Shown in pieces: positions 39,948-50,508 of a stretch of 64,000 bases of DNA; positions within the stretch are counted from its first letter, which is position 1, and each line of letters opens with the position of its first letter. Under the pieces are notes generated by a model. That model ran no database searches, had not been told where the DNA came from, and was given only the letters and a program-made list of their open reading frames with translations. The stretch lies in the NCBI RefSeq assembly GCF_002858765.1, contig NZ_PJRP01000002.1, positions 62,001 through 126,000 of the forward strand, written 5' to 3'. Source of the DNA: Cupriavidus pauculus. Lineage in GTDB: Bacteria > Pseudomonadota > Gammaproteobacteria > Burkholderiales > Burkholderiaceae. The translations under genes and the position numbers were made by a program.

Positions 39948-40777
39948 TGAGCCCCCAGACACCGGTGAGCGAAGCCGATCTCCATGCCTATGCCGATGGC
40001 CAGCTGCACGGCCCGCGCCGCGCAGAGGTCGAGGCGTTCCTGGCTGCCGATGCCGATGCGGCGAACAAGGTGGAAGCCTGGCGGCACCAGGCCGCCGCGC
40101 TGCACGCCGGCCTGGATGGCGTGCTGAACGAAGCCGTGCCGCTGGCCGCCCTGCCGCGCCAGTTGCATGCCCAGGGGGGGCGAGCAAGGCCGGCGCGCCT
40201 GGCGTGGCCGCTGGCACTGGCTGCCAGCCTGTGTGCGCTGGTGGTGGGTGCCGCCGGCGGCTGGTATGCCCGCGATCATGTCGGGGCCGATGCCGTGGCC
40301 GTCGCGCCGATGGAGCGCTTTGCGCGCGAGGCGCTGGCCAGCTACGTGGTCTATGCGCCAGAGGTCAGGCATGTCGTCGAGGTACCCGCCAGCGATGAGG
40401 CTCATCTGATCGCCTGGCTGTCAAAGCGGCTCGGCGCGTCGCTGCAGGTGCCTGACCTGCACCCGCAGGGGTTCCGGCTGATCGGCGGGCGCCTTGGTGC
40501 CTCCGAGGGCGGCCCGATGGCTATCCTGATGTACGAGGACGACGCCGGCACGCGCGTGTCGTTGCAACTGCGCCGCATGGCACAGGGCACGCCCGACACC
40601 GCGTTCCGGCTGGAACGGCTGCCGCCGCGCACCCCGGCCCGAAGCCCCGCCGGGCACGCCACCATGGCGTTCTACTGGGTCGATCGCGATCTCGGCTTCG
40701 CGCTGGCCGGCCCGCTGGAGCGCGAACGGCTGCTGGCGCTGGCCCAGGTGGTCTACCAGCAATACCAGCGGGGGTAG
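39944..40777 (+). CDS. Membrane-anchored anti-sigma factor
   Basis: 277 residues, coupled to the sigma gene by a 4-nt overlap. The N-terminal segment SEADLHAYADGQLHGPRRAE is typical of short anti-sigma domains but has no HxxxCxxC zinc motif. A single membrane helix lies at about 86-109, leaving a periplasmic sensor domain of about 165 residues with no recognised fold. It should hold the sigma factor inactive until an envelope signal; the signal is unknown. Confidence 0.85.
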   Translation: MMSPQTPVSEADLHAYADGQLHGPRRAEVEAFLAADADAANKVEAWRHQAAALHAGLDGVLNEAVPLAALPRQLHAQGGRARPARLAWPLALAASLCALVVGAAGGWYARDHVGADAVAVAPMERFAREALASYVVYAPEVRHVVEVPASDEAHLIAWLSKRLGASLQVPDLHPQGFRLIGGRLGASEGGPMAILMYEDDAGTRVSLQLRRMAQGTPDTAFRLERLPPRTPARSPAGHATMAFYWVDRDLGFALAGPLERERLLALAQVVYQQYQRG

Positions 40778-40882
40778 CCGGGCGCGTGACCGTCCGCTCG
40801 GCCACCGGATACCCGGGCGGCTCCGCACCTTCCCGCGGCTTTTGATGTCCAATGCTGCAAGTCCTACCCAACGCTGCGAAAC

Positions 40883-41892
<1,010 letters not shown>

Positions 41893-41893
<1 letters not shown>

Positions 41894-42603
41894 TGGCGGA
41901 GCGCGATCCGCGTGCGGCGGCGCAGGCACGCGCGCCCCACGCTGGCGGGGCCGGGTCTGGGCTTGGCCCCAGCGGCGTAGCCATGCGCGCGCCTGAGCGC
42001 GTGAAAAAGCTGAAGGTGGTGGTCTGGTTGCTGGCGTTGCTGCCGTTCCTGCGGCTGATGTACCTCGGGGCGACGTCGCAATTTGGCGCCAATCCGCTGG
42101 AGTTCGTGACCCGATCCACCGGCACCTGGACGCTCGTCATGCTGTGCGTGACGCTGGCAGTCACGCCGCTGCGCCGGCTCACGGGCTGGCACTGGCTGCT
42201 GCGTCTGCGTCGCATGCTGGGCCTGTTTGTGTTCTTCTACGCGGTGCAGCATTTTCTGCTCTGGCTGGCCGTGGACCGTGGGTTTGACGTCGCCTACATG
42301 ATCAAGGACATAGGGAAACGGCCATTTATCACAATGGGTTTCGCCGCGTTCGTCCTGATGATTCCGCTGGCCGTGACGTCGACCAACGCCATGGTCCGCT
42401 GGCTCGGCGGCAAGCGTTGGCAGGCGCTGCATCGGTCGATCTACGCCATCGCCGTGCTGGCCATCCTGCACTACTGGTGGCACAAGGCAGGCAAGCACGA
42501 TTTTGGAGAAGTTTCGATCTACGCGGCCGTGGTGTTCCTGCTGCTGGCCATGCGGATCTGGTGGTGGCTGCGCAGGCCGCGCGCCGCTGTGGCAGCACCA
42601 TAA
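41893..42603 (+). CDS. msrQ: Haem-binding membrane subunit MsrQ (YedZ)
   Basis: Integral membrane haem protein passing electrons to MsrP, 236 residues. About six helices are visible (e.g. VVWLLALLPFLRLMYLG, MLGLFVFFYAVQHFLLWLAV), with histidines in FFYAVQHF and IYAIAVLAILHYWWHK as likely haem ligands. The N-terminal 35 residues are Ala/Gly/Pro-rich and unconserved, so a start at the later Met (MRAPERVKK) is possible. Confidence 0.93.
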
Positions 42604-42640
42604 AAAAGGCGACACCATGATGTCGCCCTTTTCTTATTTT
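42602..42640. terminator. Bidirectional terminator between msrQ and lysA
   Basis: GGCGACA (42608-42614) pairs with TGTCGCC (42621-42627) around CCATGA. A-run on the left and CTTTTCTTATTTT on the right allow use by both converging genes. Confidence 0.85.
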
Positions 42641-42658
42641 CGGCTCGAACCGGCGGGA

Positions 42659-43921
<1,263 letters not shown>

Positions 43922-43935
43922 GTTCTGGCATGCAC

Positions 43936-44202
43936 TTAGCGTGCGGAGGGGGCGGAACTGCCCTTTGCGGGTTCGGCGATGGCGGGCGTGGACGTGGCGG
44001 GCTCGCCCATCGGACGGGCTGCGGGCGGGGTTGCGCCTGGCTGGCCCAGGCCCGGATCGGTCACTGTGGGCGGCGTGGGCTCCGGCGGCACCTGAGGCAT
44101 ATAGAGCGGGCCGCGAATGCCGCACCCGGCGAGGGGCATCGCGAGCAGGGTGGCAAAGGCCGATACAATCGCACCACGACGCAGCATCGGGGAGTCCTTC
44201 AT
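43936..44202 (-). CDS. lptM: LptM (YifL)-like small lipoprotein
   Basis: 88 residues. A signal peptide ends in lipobox LAGC, followed by the signature CGIRGPLYMP that defines the YifL/LptM group, then a Pro/Thr/Ala-rich disordered tail. In E. coli, LptM aids LptD-LptE assembly in the outer membrane. A start at MLRRGAIV, five codons downstream, is equally plausible. Divergent from cyaY. Confidence 0.85.
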   Translation of the reverse strand: MKDSPMLRRGAIVSAFATLLAMPLAGCGIRGPLYMPQVPPEPTPPTVTDPGLGQPGATPPAARPMGEPATSTPAIAEPAKGSSAPSAR

Positions 44203-44319
44203 TGTCTGGATGGCTTTCGGATGGCTGCGGAAAGCGCACGGCTTTCCCGTTTTCCATCAATCTGATTTGCCGGTCCGAATGCCCGTGGAAACGGGCTGCC
44301 GGCGGCCTTGGAGTGTAGC

Positions 44320-44655
44320 ATGCCCCCCCTCAACGAGACCGAGTTCCTGGCACTGGCCGGCGCGGCCCTGGACAAGCTGGAAGCCGATATCGAAGCCGCG
44401 GCCGATGCCGCCGACGCCGATGTGGAAATCAACCGTACCGGCAATGTGATGGAACTGGAGTTCGAGGACGGCTCCAAGATCATCGTCAACAGCCAGGCGC
44501 CGATGCAGGAACTGTGGGTGGCGGCCAAGGCCGGTGGTTTCCATTTTCGCCACGATGGCGCCCGGTGGGTGGACACGCGCAGCGGCGCAGAGCTGTACGC
44601 CGCGCTGTCTGGCTACATGAGCCTGCAGGCAGGCACCACGCTGACGCTGAAGTAA
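44320..44655 (+). CDS. cyaY: Iron-sulfur cluster assembly regulator CyaY (frataxin homologue)
   Basis: Frataxin-like protein modulating Fe-S cluster assembly, 111 residues. The acidic first helix (ALDKLEADIEAAADAADADV) for iron binding is followed by the beta-sheet with GSKIIVNSQAPMQELWVAAK. Start MPPLNETEF chosen by family length. It sits divergent from lptM-lysA and convergent with ponA. Confidence 0.94.
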   Translation: MPPLNETEFLALAGAALDKLEADIEAAADAADADVEINRTGNVMELEFEDGSKIIVNSQAPMQELWVAAKAGGFHFRHDGARWVDTRSGAELYAALSGYMSLQAGTTLTLK

Positions 44656-44671
44656 GCCCGCGCGACGCAAC

Positions 44672-44700
44672 AAAAAACCGGCCACCAGGGCCGGTTTTTT
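44672..44700. terminator. Bidirectional terminator between cyaY and ponA
   Basis: AAAAAACCGGCC (44672-44683) pairs with GGCCGGTTTTTT (44689-44700) around ACCAG; symmetric A- and T-runs serve both converging genes. Confidence 0.92.
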
Positions 44701-44717
44701 GTTGCTGGCGAACGCTG

Positions 44718-47096
44718 TCAGGCGCCGCCGAACATTTCCAGGATCTTCTTCTTTTCCTGCTCGGTGTCCTGCGGCGGGCGCGAGCTTTCTTCCGGCTTGC
44801 CCGGCCACGGATCGCCCAGGCCCACCGACGCCACGCCGGCACCGGCTGCGTTTTCTTCCAGCGTCCAGTCGCCGGCCGCCATGACCACGCCCTCCGGCGG
44901 CTGGCGATCCGGGCTCTCGGGCACGCCCTTGAGCGCCTTGCTCATGTAGCCGACCCAGATCGGTAGCGCCAGGCCGCCACCGGTTTCGCGCACGCCCAGG
45001 CTCTTGGGCTGGTCGTAGCCCATCCACGCGATGGCCACAAGCTTGGGCGTGTAGCCTGCAAACCACGCATCCACGGCATCGTTGGTGGTACCGGTCTTGC
45101 CGGCCAGGTCGTTGCGGCCCAGGCGCTGCTTGGCCGGGTTGGCCGTGCCGCTGCGCACCACTTCGCGCAGCATGCTGTCGGCGATGAACGCGGTGCGGGC
45201 GTCCAGCACGCGCACGGCGTCTCCGCCGGCCTTCTGCGGATGGGTCTCCGAAATGACCTTGCCGCGCGAATCTTCCACACGCTGGATCAGGTACGGGTTC
45301 ACGCGGAAGCCGCCGTTGGCGAACACCGAGTAGGCGCCCGCCATCTGCAGCGGCGTCACGCTGCCGGCACCCAGCGCCATCGGCAGGTAGGCCGGGTGCT
45401 TGTCGGCCTCGAAGCCGAAGCGGGTGATGTAGTCCTGGGCGTACTGCGTGCCGATCGCGCGCAGGATCCGCACAGACACCAGGTTCTTCGACTTGGCCAG
45501 CGCGCGGCGCATGGTCATCGGGCCCTCGAACTTGCCATCGTAGTTCTTCGGTTCCCAGACCTGGCCGCCGGTGTCCGGGCCGATCGTCAGCGGCGCATCA
45601 TTGATCACCGTGGCCGGAGAGAAGCCCTTTTCCAGCGCCGCCGTGTAGATGAACGGCTTGAAGCTCGAACCCGGCTGGCGCCAGGCCTGCGTCACGTGGT
45701 TGAACTTGTTGCGGTTGTAGTCGAAGCCGCCCACCATCGAGCGGATCGAACCGTCTTCGGGGCTCAGCGAGATGAACGCGGCGGCCACTTCGGGCAGCTG
45801 CGTCACCGACCACGAGTTGTCCTTCGGATCCTGCGTTACGCGGATGATCGCGCCGGGTCGGATCTTGACCTTGGGCTGGGCATTGGCCGACAGCGACGGC
45901 GCGATAAAGCGCAGCGCCGTGCCTTCGATGGTGGCCACTTCGCCCGACAGCAGCGTGGCCTTCACCTGCTTGGGCGAGACGCTGGTCACTACGGCAGACC
46001 GCAGGTCGTCGCTGCCCGGATGCTCCACCAGCGCGTCGTCGATCGCCTGCTCGCGATCGGCCGCATCGGTCGGCAGGTCGATAAAGGCCTCGGGGCCACG
46101 GTAACCGTGCTTGCGCTCGTAGGTCATGATGCCGCTGCGCACGGACTCGTAGGCGGCGTCCTGGTCGGCCTTGTTCAGGGTGGTGTAGACGGTCAGGCCG
46201 CGCGTGTAGGTCTCTTCGCGGTACTGCGCGTACATCAGCTGACGCACGATTTCGGCCACATACTCGGCATGTGTGGAGAACTCGTTGCCCTCGCTGCGCA
46301 CCTTCAGTTCCTCGCGCACGGCCTGGTCGTACTGTTCAGGCGTGATATAGCGCAAGTCGCGCATGCGCTGCAGGATGTACTCCTGACGCACCTTCGCGCG
46401 ACGTGGATTCACCACGGGGTTGTAGGCCGACGGTGCCTTGGGCAGCCCAGCCAGCATCGCGGCCTCGGCCGGGGTCACGTCCTTGATCGACTTGCCGAAG
46501 TACACGCGTGCCGCGCTGGCAAAGCCGTAGGCGCGCTGCCCCAAGTAGATCTGGTTCATGTACAGCTCGAGAATCTGGTCCTTGGTCAGGTTCGCCTCGA
46601 TCTTGTACGCCAGCAGCATCTCGTAGATCTTGCGCGTGTAGGTCTTCTCGCTAGACAGAAAGAAGTTGCGCGCCACCTGCATCGTGATGGTCGATGCGCC
46701 CTGCGACAAGCCGCCACGCAGGTTGGCCAGCCCCGCACGCAACACGCCCACGAAGTCGACGCCGCCGTGTTCGTAGAAGCGGTCGTCCTCGATGGCCAGC
46801 ACGGCCTTCTTCATGACGTCGGGGATCTCGGTGATCGGCACGAAGTTGCGACGCTCTTCGCCGAACTCGCCAATCAGCACGTTGTCGGCGGTGTAGATGC
46901 GCAGCGGAATCTTCGGCCGGTAATCGGTGATGGTGTCCAGTGACGGCAGGTTGGGCGCGGCCACGACCAGCGCATAGCCCACCAGCAGCGCCACGGCGAC
47001 GACGCCGGCAGCAACCAGCCCTAGTACCCAGAACGTGATGCGCGCCCACAACGGACGGCGGACGGGAAGGGACGGCTTCTGTTGTGCTGTGGCCAT
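44718..47096 (-). CDS. ponA: Penicillin-binding protein 1A (bifunctional glycosyltransferase/transpeptidase)
   Basis: Class A PBP, 792 residues, inner-membrane anchored by one N-terminal helix (ITFWVLGLVAAGVVAVALLV). The GT51 domain has the catalytic EDDRFYEHGG and QGASTITMQVARNF. The transpeptidase domain has the serine motif PGSSFKPF and the KTG motif AGKTGTTNDAVDAWF. An OB-like insert lies between the two. Divergent from pilM, as in many beta- and gammaproteobacteria. Confidence 0.96.
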   Translation of the reverse strand: MATAQQKPSLPVRRPLWARITFWVLGLVAAGVVAVALLVGYALVVAAPNLPSLDTITDYRPKIPLRIYTADNVLIGEFGEERRNFVPITEIPDVMKKAVLAIEDDRFYEHGGVDFVGVLRAGLANLRGGLSQGASTITMQVARNFFLSSEKTYTRKIYEMLLAYKIEANLTKDQILELYMNQIYLGQRAYGFASAARVYFGKSIKDVTPAEAAMLAGLPKAPSAYNPVVNPRRAKVRQEYILQRMRDLRYITPEQYDQAVREELKVRSEGNEFSTHAEYVAEIVRQLMYAQYREETYTRGLTVYTTLNKADQDAAYESVRSGIMTYERKHGYRGPEAFIDLPTDAADREQAIDDALVEHPGSDDLRSAVVTSVSPKQVKATLLSGEVATIEGTALRFIAPSLSANAQPKVKIRPGAIIRVTQDPKDNSWSVTQLPEVAAAFISLSPEDGSIRSMVGGFDYNRNKFNHVTQAWRQPGSSFKPFIYTAALEKGFSPATVINDAPLTIGPDTGGQVWEPKNYDGKFEGPMTMRRALAKSKNLVSVRILRAIGTQYAQDYITRFGFEADKHPAYLPMALGAGSVTPLQMAGAYSVFANGGFRVNPYLIQRVEDSRGKVISETHPQKAGGDAVRVLDARTAFIADSMLREVVRSGTANPAKQRLGRNDLAGKTGTTNDAVDAWFAGYTPKLVAIAWMGYDQPKSLGVRETGGGLALPIWVGYMSKALKGVPESPDRQPPEGVVMAAGDWTLEENAAGAGVASVGLGDPWPGKPEESSRPPQDTEQEKKKILEMFGGA

Positions 47097-47510
47097 AAGG
47101 GTTTACCTAACAAGAGTGCCCGGGATTATATCGTCGGTACCTGGCCGCTCTCCCGGGGCTGTGCCGCGAAAGTCGCTACCGTGCTGTTACAAGATGTAAT
47201 GTCGTTGAGATCAGTCTGTCACGTGCTGCAGGACGCAGGCGTGGCGCGGGCTGGCGGGCGATGCCTCAGGGTGGGGTGCGGGTGGAGGGTGCACGCGCAA
47301 GTTGGCGCGTGTCGATCATGTCAGAACGATGCCACCCAACGGCGGGGTTGCAGACCGTCGGATTTTGACAACGGAATCGTGAGGACCTTCCGAAAAAGAA
47401 AGCGTGGTCAAACCAGCACATTGCCAGCGCCTCCGGATTTTGTAAGAATCCATCAACATAAAAGAGCAAACGTTTCATCCAAGAAACTGGCTCGCACCAT
47501 TAGAGCGGAT
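47097..47510. promoter_or_regulatory. ponA-pilM divergent intergenic region
   Basis: This 414-nt gap holds no convincing gene. CACGCGC (47292-47298) and GCGCGTG (47305-47311) form an inverted repeat. TTGCCA (47421-47426), 17 nt and AAGAAT (47444-47449) preceded by TGT form a candidate extended -10 promoter for pilM. The ponA promoter was not identified. Confidence 0.4.
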
Positions 47511-48632
47511 ATGCCGTGGGCGAGTTCAAATGTCAGGGGGTCAACCTTGCGACGGGGCATCTTGTCGGGTCTTCTGCGCCGAACTACGGTCGGCGTGGAT
47601 ATTGGTTCGTCCAGCGTCAAGGTCGTTGAGCTGTCCGTTGGGGCAGGCAAAAACGACTACAGGCTGGAGAAATGCGCCAGCGAACTGCTGGACCGCAACG
47701 CCGTTGCGGATGGCAACGTGGTCAACATCGAAGCCGTCGGGATTGCGCTCAAGCGCGCGCTCGGCAAGGCCGGCATCCGCACCAAGGACGTGGTCCTGGG
47801 CGTGCCGTCCATGCTGACGGAATCCCAGACGGTCAGTCTGCCGGACAACCTGTCCGAAGACGAACTCTATTCGCAGGTCGAATCCGAGGCGCACCGCCTC
47901 TATCCGCCATCGCAGGCGGTGAATTTCGACTTCGCGGTGATTGGTCCCAGCGAAACGGAAGGCGGCATCGGCGTACGCGTCACGGCCGCCAACAGTGATC
48001 GTGTCCAGGAGCGCGTGACGGCTGCCGAGATGGCGGGCCTGAAGCCGCAGGTGATGGACGTGGAAGAGTACGCCGTGCAGCGCTCGGTCGTGCAGATGCT
48101 CGGCGTTCCCGCAGGCCTGAACGAAACCGACGCGAAGGACCTGCCCGTGGTGGCCGTGGTCCATCTGGGCGGCAGCCGGTCGAAGGCCATTTTCTACCAG
48201 GGCTGGAAGGAACTCTACGAGCAGCCGCTGAACAGCTACGGCGACCAGCTGACGCAAAGCGCCGCACGCATGTTCACGCTCGATGCGCTCAAGGCAGAAA
48301 TCAAGAAGCGCAAGAACACGCTGCCTGAAGCGTGGCGGGGGCAACTGCTCAAGCCGTCGCTGGAGGCGCTGGCCATGGAGGTGCAGGGTGCGATCGGCAA
48401 TTTCATTGCCAGCTCCAGCCTCGGCCGCGTCGACGAGATCCTGCTTTCCGGCGGGCACGCCTCGCTGCTTGGTGTCCAGGCAGCGATCCAGCAACAGACG
48501 CAGATCACGACCACGCTGGCCAATCCCTTCGCAAACATGACGACCGCAGGCAAGGTCAACGAGCGCTATCTCCAGCGTGACCTGCCCGCCTACATCGTCA
48601 GTGCGGGACTGGCACTGCGCGGCCTGCAATAA
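47511..48632 (+). CDS. pilM: Type IV pilus inner-membrane assembly protein PilM
   Basis: Cytoplasmic actin-like (FtsA fold) ATP-binding protein that recruits PilN, 373 residues with this start. The phosphate-1 motif VGVDIGSSSVKVVEL and adenosine-side LLSGGHASLLGV are present. A TTG 36 nt downstream, nearer the conserved GLLRRTTVGVDIG, is an alternative start. First gene of pilMNOPQ. Confidence 0.94.
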   Translation: MPWASSNVRGSTLRRGILSGLLRRTTVGVDIGSSSVKVVELSVGAGKNDYRLEKCASELLDRNAVADGNVVNIEAVGIALKRALGKAGIRTKDVVLGVPSMLTESQTVSLPDNLSEDELYSQVESEAHRLYPPSQAVNFDFAVIGPSETEGGIGVRVTAANSDRVQERVTAAEMAGLKPQVMDVEEYAVQRSVVQMLGVPAGLNETDAKDLPVVAVVHLGGSRSKAIFYQGWKELYEQPLNSYGDQLTQSAARMFTLDALKAEIKKRKNTLPEAWRGQLLKPSLEALAMEVQGAIGNFIASSSLGRVDEILLSGGHASLLGVQAAIQQQTQITTTLANPFANMTTAGKVNERYLQRDLPAYIVSAGLALRGLQ

Positions 48633-48650
48633 GCCACCGGGGGGACACGC

Positions 48651-49298
48651 ATGTCCGCGACGACGAATACCATTCCGTCGGTCAACCTGCTGCCGTATCA
48701 CGAGGCGCGCAAGGCAGCCCGGCGCAAGAAGGTCTACAGCATGCTGGGCGGTGCGGCGGGCGCGGGTGCGCTCGTGGTGCTGATCGGCGGCTTCTACATC
48801 GATTCACAGATCGATGAGATGACCCAGCTCAACCAGACGTTGACGACCGAGAACGCCCGTATGGATGGGCAGATCAAGGAAGTCATGACGCTCAGGAAGG
48901 ATATCGATGCGCTGCTGGATCGCCAGCGCGCCATCGAGAGCCTGCAGGCCGAGCGCAACATGCCCGTACAGCTGCTGGAGGAGTTGGTGCGCCAGGTGCC
49001 CGAGGGCGTGTACCTGACCACGCTCAAGCAGACGGATGACACCTTCGTCGTCACGGGTGTGGCGCAGTCGAACGAACGCGTGTCGGAACTGCTGCGCAAT
49101 GTCAGCCAGGTGCAATGGCTGGACCGCGCCGAGCTTGTGGAGTCGAAGGCGGTCATGATGACCAACAACCTGCGCGAACAGCGCCGGTTGTTCGATTTCT
49201 CGATACGTTTCGCCTACCGCGCGCCGGAGCTGCCGGCGGACAAGAAGAAGGTCGGCGCTTCGGCTGCTGCGGCCAGGCCGGCGGGAGGCAACGCCTGA
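48651..49298 (+). CDS. pilN: Type IV pilus biogenesis protein PilN
   Basis: Inner-membrane protein linking PilM to PilO, 215 residues. The N-terminal PilM-binding motif is SVNLLPYHEARKAARRKK, then one membrane helix (VYSMLGGAAGAGALVVLIGG), coiled coil, and a periplasmic ferredoxin-like domain. Confidence 0.94.
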   Translation: MSATTNTIPSVNLLPYHEARKAARRKKVYSMLGGAAGAGALVVLIGGFYIDSQIDEMTQLNQTLTTENARMDGQIKEVMTLRKDIDALLDRQRAIESLQAERNMPVQLLEELVRQVPEGVYLTTLKQTDDTFVVTGVAQSNERVSELLRNVSQVQWLDRAELVESKAVMMTNNLREQRRLFDFSIRFAYRAPELPADKKKVGASAAAARPAGGNA

Positions 49299-49300
49299 TC

Positions 49301-49972
49301 ATGTCGCTCAATTCCAATATTTCGCTGCAGGATCTGACCACGCAGTTTCGTGGTCTGAACCTCAACGAGCCCGAAACCTGGCCGGCCGCGCCCCGCGTAC
49401 TGTTCTCGGTTCTGGCGGCGGTCATCGTGCTGCTGCTTGGCTGGCAGTTCTACTGGAGCGACAAGAGCGCCGAGCTCGACCGCAAGCACGCCGAACACGA
49501 GCAGCTCAAAGGCCAGTTCAAGTCGAAGGTGTCGCAGGTGGCCAACCTCGAAGAACTGCGTAAGCAGAAGGCCGAGGTCGAAAAACGCGTGGCCCTGGCG
49601 GAGCGGCAGTTGCCGAACAGCACGGAGATGGATGCGCTGCTGGCTGACGTCAACCACGCGGGTGTGGCGCGCGGCCTGCAGTTCGAGTTGTTCAAGCCGC
49701 AGGCGGCAGCCATCAAACCGTACTTCGCCGAAATCCCGGTCAACCTGAAGGTCACGGGCCGCTATCACGACGTCGCGCTGTTCAATGCCGACGTGGCGGC
49801 TTTGTCGCGGATCGTTTCGATGCGTAACCTGAACATGTCGGTCGGCAAGGACGGCACGCTGTCGATGGAAGGGGTGGCGATGGCCTATCGGGCTCTGGAT
49901 CCGGACGAGCAGGCCTCGCAGCGCAAGGCCGCCGCCGAAGCTGCCGCGAAGAAGAAGGGGGGCGCCAAGTGA
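49301..49972 (+). CDS. pilO: Type IV pilus biogenesis protein PilO
   Basis: Partner of PilN in the alignment subcomplex, 223 residues. Cytoplasmic stub, membrane helix VLFSVLAAVIVLLLGWQFYW, coiled coil (about 70-105), then the periplasmic domain (IPVNLKVTGRYHDVALFNAD). The stop overlaps the GTG of pilP by 4 nt. Confidence 0.94.
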   Translation: MSLNSNISLQDLTTQFRGLNLNEPETWPAAPRVLFSVLAAVIVLLLGWQFYWSDKSAELDRKHAEHEQLKGQFKSKVSQVANLEELRKQKAEVEKRVALAERQLPNSTEMDALLADVNHAGVARGLQFELFKPQAAAIKPYFAEIPVNLKVTGRYHDVALFNADVAALSRIVSMRNLNMSVGKDGTLSMEGVAMAYRALDPDEQASQRKAAAEAAAKKKGGAK

Positions 49973-50508
49973 GCCGCCTGACCCGACCCCAGCCCGCTGC
50001 GCTGCGCACGCTTGCCGTCGCCGCGCTGACCGTGATGGCCCTGGCCGGCTGCGGCCAGAGCGATGACGATGGCCTGCGCCAGTGGATGACGCAGACACGC
50101 GCCGCGAAGGCGCCGCCGCCGGAACCGTTGCCCGAGGTCAAGTCGTACACGCCACGCGAGTACGGCGGGCGCGCGTCGCCGGAGCCGTTTGCGCAGAACA
50201 AAATTGGCGAGCTGAACAAGACGTTGTCTGAGTCGCCGGAGGCCGGACGGCGACACGAGCCGCTTGAAGACTATCCGCTGGAGAACTTCAAGATGCTCGG
50301 CATGCTGAAGAAAAACGGCGAGACCTACGGTGTCGTACGCGTAGATAACAAGATCCATCACGTCAAGGTGGGTCAGTATCTCGGCCAGAGCTATGGCCGG
50401 GTGGTCCGCATCAGCGATCAAGAGATCGTGTTGCGCGAATTGGTTCGGGAAGGGGTCTCAGATTGGAAAGAGAAAATGACCAGCCTGAAGCTGGAGGCAT
50501 CCGCATGA
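49969..50508 (+). CDS. pilP: Type IV pilus lipoprotein PilP
   Basis: Inner-membrane lipoprotein connecting PilNO to the PilQ secretin, 179 residues, GTG start. The lipobox gives Cys28 (MALAGCGQ). The C-terminal beta-domain has the conserved FKMLGMLKKNGETYGVVR and VRISDQEIVLRE. Confidence 0.94.
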   Translation: MSRLTRPQPAALRTLAVAALTVMALAGCGQSDDDGLRQWMTQTRAAKAPPPEPLPEVKSYTPREYGGRASPEPFAQNKIGELNKTLSESPEAGRRHEPLEDYPLENFKMLGMLKKNGETYGVVRVDNKIHHVKVGQYLGQSYGRVVRISDQEIVLRELVREGVSDWKEKMTSLKLEASA